From Parachlorella kessleri (Eukaryota; Chlorophyta; Trebouxiophyceae; Chlorellales; Chlorellaceae), in NCBI GenBank assembly GCA_001598975.1, contig BBXU01002992.1, positions 1 through 12,012 of the forward strand: a DNA stretch of 12,012 nucleotides, given 5' to 3'. The notes beneath the pieces are model-generated. The model searched no databases. It had not been told where the DNA came from and saw nothing but the letters and a program-made list of their open reading frames with translations. A program made the translations under genes and the position numbers. Shown in pieces: positions 9,747-12,012 of this stretch. How positions within the stretch are numbered: position 1 is the stretch's first letter; each line of letters starts with the position of its first letter.

Positions 9747-9933
9747 GGTTGACTAGCACTGTTGCAGTCTGGATAGTGTCCAGTAGGGACATGCAGGGAT
9801 CTCGTGTCTTGCTGCCAGTCTTTTTCAAGAAGTCTTTCATCATGAGGTCTTTCATAATCATGGCCTTGGGCTGAGGTGGCCCAGGACCTGATGCTAGCGG
9901 TATCGGCTTCGTGAGTATGTTACCCTTCGCCAT
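9721..9933 (-). other. 70-codon upstream frame overlapping the PEX14 start codon
   Basis: An ATG at 9933 opens a frame that ends at 9721, just beyond the PEX14 ATG at 9746 and in a different frame. The product would be Lys/Met/Pro-rich (MAKGNILTKPIPLASGPG at its start), unlike the Ala/Gln-rich proteins nearby. Two near-copies of GTCTTTCAT..TCAT (about 9833-9860) encode repeated MKDL/MKDF. If the PEX14 leader reaches 9933, ribosomes that read this frame would bypass the PEX14 start. It could also be the end of an unrelated old exon, or chance. Confidence 0.3.
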
Positions 9934-10175
9934 ACCCAGGAACCGGCTCGACGCTCACCGAACTCAACCCCACAGCGGCATCTCTACAACCCCTTGTAAA
10001 TCTGACCTGGACGTTTTTCTCTTTGAAGCTGCGTACCTACGCCAAGAACAACCTGGCCACCCTTGTAGGCACCCTAAAAGGTTCCTTTGGTGTCCCTTGC
10101 AACGCAAACCTCGACAACTGGGTCACGGCAATGTCGTGCCCCGCCCCAGCCTCCACCAGCCTAGCGGCCTTCCAC
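9934..10175. other. Region upstream of PEX14, no supportable gene
   Basis: The plus strand shows a pyrimidine-rich run ending in GAAG at about 10026, then a frame reading KLRTYAKNNLATLVGTLKG, which looks somewhat exon-like. It has no good ATG, no recognised domain, and runs into the decayed repeat to its right. It may be a remnant of another gene or element. PEX14 promoter sequence is presumably in or left of this stretch, but no motif identifies it. Confidence 0.25.
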
Positions 10176-10765
10176 ACCACCTGCGGGTGCGCAATCCTGC
10201 GGCCTGAGGTGCGTGAGAAGGTCGTCCAACGGGGGCCGGAGTTAGGCGTCTAGCAGCATGTCAGCATGGCAGCAGCCTACCTTGGGTATGAAGGAGGCTC
10301 GCTCTAGGAGGGTGCGCGCCCAAGGGGCCCTATTAAGGCTGTGCGAGAGGAGCAACAGGCAGCAGTGCGTCTCTGCCAGCCAAGCTTGAGGCGGCTCGCT
10401 CTGTCAACCAAAACCACCAACACACAGCCGACGCCGCCTATAACATCACATGTTCGCATTCCTGCGGCCTGCAGTTGACTGAGCAACTCATCTAGCCGTT
10501 AAGCAGGGGCAGAGTTGGGGCGTCCAACAATATGCCAGCGATGCAGCAACAGCATGCCTGGGGTGTAAGGGAGGCGTGCTTTGGAGAAGTACGCGACCCT
10601 GGGGCCCTAGCAAGGCAATGCGGAGCAGCTGGAGGCGGTACGCATCAGCAACTGAGCGTGAGGCGGCTCGCTTTGTCAAACAAAACCATCGACACGTGGG
10701 CAACGCCGCCTCCAACACCACCTGCACGCCGCAATTTTGCGGCCTGTGGTGACTAGGCAACTATA
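10176..10765. repeat. Decayed tandem repeat, units of about 265 and 275 bp
   Basis: The motif GCGGCCTG with similar flanks recurs at 10199, 10464 and 10739. Further matches keep the same order and spacing, for example GGAGTTAGGCGTCTAGCA against AGAGTTGGGGCGTCCAACA, AGGGGCCCTATTAAGG against TGGGGCCCTAGCAAGG, and TGAGGCGGCTCGCT.TGTCAA in both full units. There are two diverged full copies and the start of a third. No transposon ends or coding domain are recognisable. Confidence 0.7.
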
Positions 10766-10767
10766 TT

Positions 10768-11395
10768 GAGAGTTGCAATGTCATGTCACTATGGCGCAAA
10801 GACGTCTCGTGACAATGTCCATGTGGCCCTTAGGCGTGCACTGACAATGACCCTGTGGCGCAGGGCCGTGTAGGGGCAATGCCCATGTGGACCTCAGACA
10901 TGCAGTGACATGTCATGGTGGCGCAGGTACGTGCAGTGACAATGCCCATGTGGCCCTCAAATTTGCACCCTAAATAATTGACACAGTCATTGTGGCGCAG
11001 GGACGTGTCATGACAATGTCCATGTTGCCATCAGACTTGCATTGCAACGTCGTGACAATGTCACTGTGGCTCATGGACGTGCAGTGACATGTCCCTCTGG
11101 CCCTCAGGCTTGCAGTGACATGTCACTGTGGCCTAGGGACGTGCAGTGACATGTCACTGCGGCACTCCACTTGCCATGTCACAGCGGCCCTCAGACTTGC
11201 AATGGCTATGTCCTTGTGGCCCAGGGAGTTGTTGTGACATGCTGCTGCGGCCCACAGACTTGCAGGGGCATGTCACTATGCCCCAAGGACGTGCAGTGAC
11301 ATGTCACTGTGGCGCATGGAGTTGCAGTGGCGTCTCACTGTGGCGAAGGGAGTTGTTGTGACATGTCTCTGCGGTCCCCAAACTCGCTGTGACAT
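10768..11395. repeat. 31-bp minisatellite, about 20 units, alternating A/B types
   Basis: The unit is close to GTGACATGTCACTGTGGC plus a 13-bp variable part. Anchors TGCAG at 11080, 11111 and 11142 show a 31-bp period. The variable part alternates between a GCAGGGACGTGCA type and a CCTCAGACTTGCA type over much of the array, giving a 62-bp higher-order period. Units are most regular around 11070-11330 and more diverged, with small indels, toward 10770-11060. GTGACATGTCAC is almost fully self-complementary. Confidence 0.85.
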
Positions 11396-12012
11396 TACAC
11401 GGTGCCCCAACGACCTGGGAATGGTGGCCGCTTGGATGGTCTGGTCACCAACAATCACCAGCCAAGCCGGATGCAATGAGAAGTGGCACGGTTGAGAGCC
11501 GCGCAACCCATACACGGCGCTCAACCAGCTGGGAACGGTGGCCGCTGGGATGGACTGGTCACCAACTGTCACCAGCCAAGCCGGATACAGTGAGAAGTGG
11601 CATGGTTGAGCGCCGCGCAACACATTACACGGCCCTCAACAAGCTGGGACAGGTTGGATGTACTGGTCGCCAACAGTCACCAGCCAAGCCAGATGCTGTG
11701 AGAAGTGGCATGGTTGAGAGCCGCGCAACCCATTACACGACGTTGAACCAGCTGGGAACGATGGCAGGTTGGATGGTCGGGTCACCAACAGTCACCAGCC
11801 AAGCCAGATGCAGTAAGAAGTGGCATGGTTGAGAGCCGCGCAACCCATTACGCGGCGCTCAACCAGCTGGGACAGGGGTGGATGGTCGGGTCACCCACAG
11901 TCACCAGCCAAGCTAGATGCAGTGAGAAGTGGCACGGTTGAGTGCCGTGCAACCCATTACACGACGCTCAACCAGCTGGGACATGTTGGATGGTCTGGTC
12001 ACCAACTAGTTC
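11391..12012. repeat. Satellite of 108-115 bp units with foldback segment
   Basis: The anchor GCCAAG occurs at 11461, 11575, 11683, 11798 and 11907, spacings of 114, 108, 115 and 109 bp; a sixth, incomplete unit reaches the window edge. Each unit contains GGTTGAGxGCC, then about 20 nt, then GGCGCTCAACC (or variants), so it can fold into a hairpin with an 11-bp stem. It also contains CTGGTCACC...GTCACCAG. The array abuts the 31-bp minisatellite and continues off the right edge. Open frames through it are by-products of the repeat. Confidence 0.9.

Noticed and set aside
11389..11832. 147-codon plus-strand frame in the satellite
   Set aside because: It follows satellite units whose lengths (108-115 bp) change frame from unit to unit; there is no conserved peptide and no start context.
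10768..12012. Possible CRISPR array
   Set aside because: Units are contiguous or vary throughout, without unique spacers of constant length between identical repeats, in a eukaryotic, intron-bearing context.

Overview
This looks like nuclear DNA of a green alga, most likely a chlorophycean of the Chlamydomonas/Volvox/Haematococcus type. The reasons are intron-rich genes with GT-AG introns of about 100-400 nt, moderately GC-rich Ala/Gln/Pro-rich coding sequence with CAG/GCA runs, a plant-type peroxin gene, a TGTAA-type polyadenylation signal behind that gene, and dense tandem-repeat DNA. The order-level placement is inference; I could not run a search.

Layout. All genes I can support lie on the minus strand. 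(1) 32-652: the 5' part of a gene leaving the left edge, product not recognised, with an ambiguous reading frame in its middle. (2) 653-1806: intergenic DNA and the 3' flank of the next gene, including a block (about 743-895) that resembles a block upstream of that next gene. (3) 1807-3697: a complete two-exon gene for a 595-residue protein of twelve leucine-rich repeats followed by a PGG-type membrane domain with four hydrophobic segments. (4) 3698-4153: upstream region with the second copy of the shared block. (5) 4154-9746: a complete gene for the peroxisomal import-docking protein PEX14. I resolve eleven exons that join in frame at GT-AG junctions to give 924 residues. A 70-codon upstream frame overlaps its start codon. 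(6) 9934-10175: upstream DNA with no gene I can support. (7) 10176-12012: three adjacent tandem arrays of different unit size: a decayed repeat of about 265-275 bp, a 31-bp minisatellite arranged as 62-bp pairs, and a satellite of about 108-115 bp that runs off the right edge.

The genes show no obvious functional link. PEX14 is a housekeeping gene for peroxisomal matrix protein import. The LRR-PGG protein looks like a membrane-anchored sensor or scaffold built from two domains that, in land plants, are typical of disease-resistance LRR proteins and of ACD6-like ankyrin proteins. That domain pairing is the most unusual item in the window.
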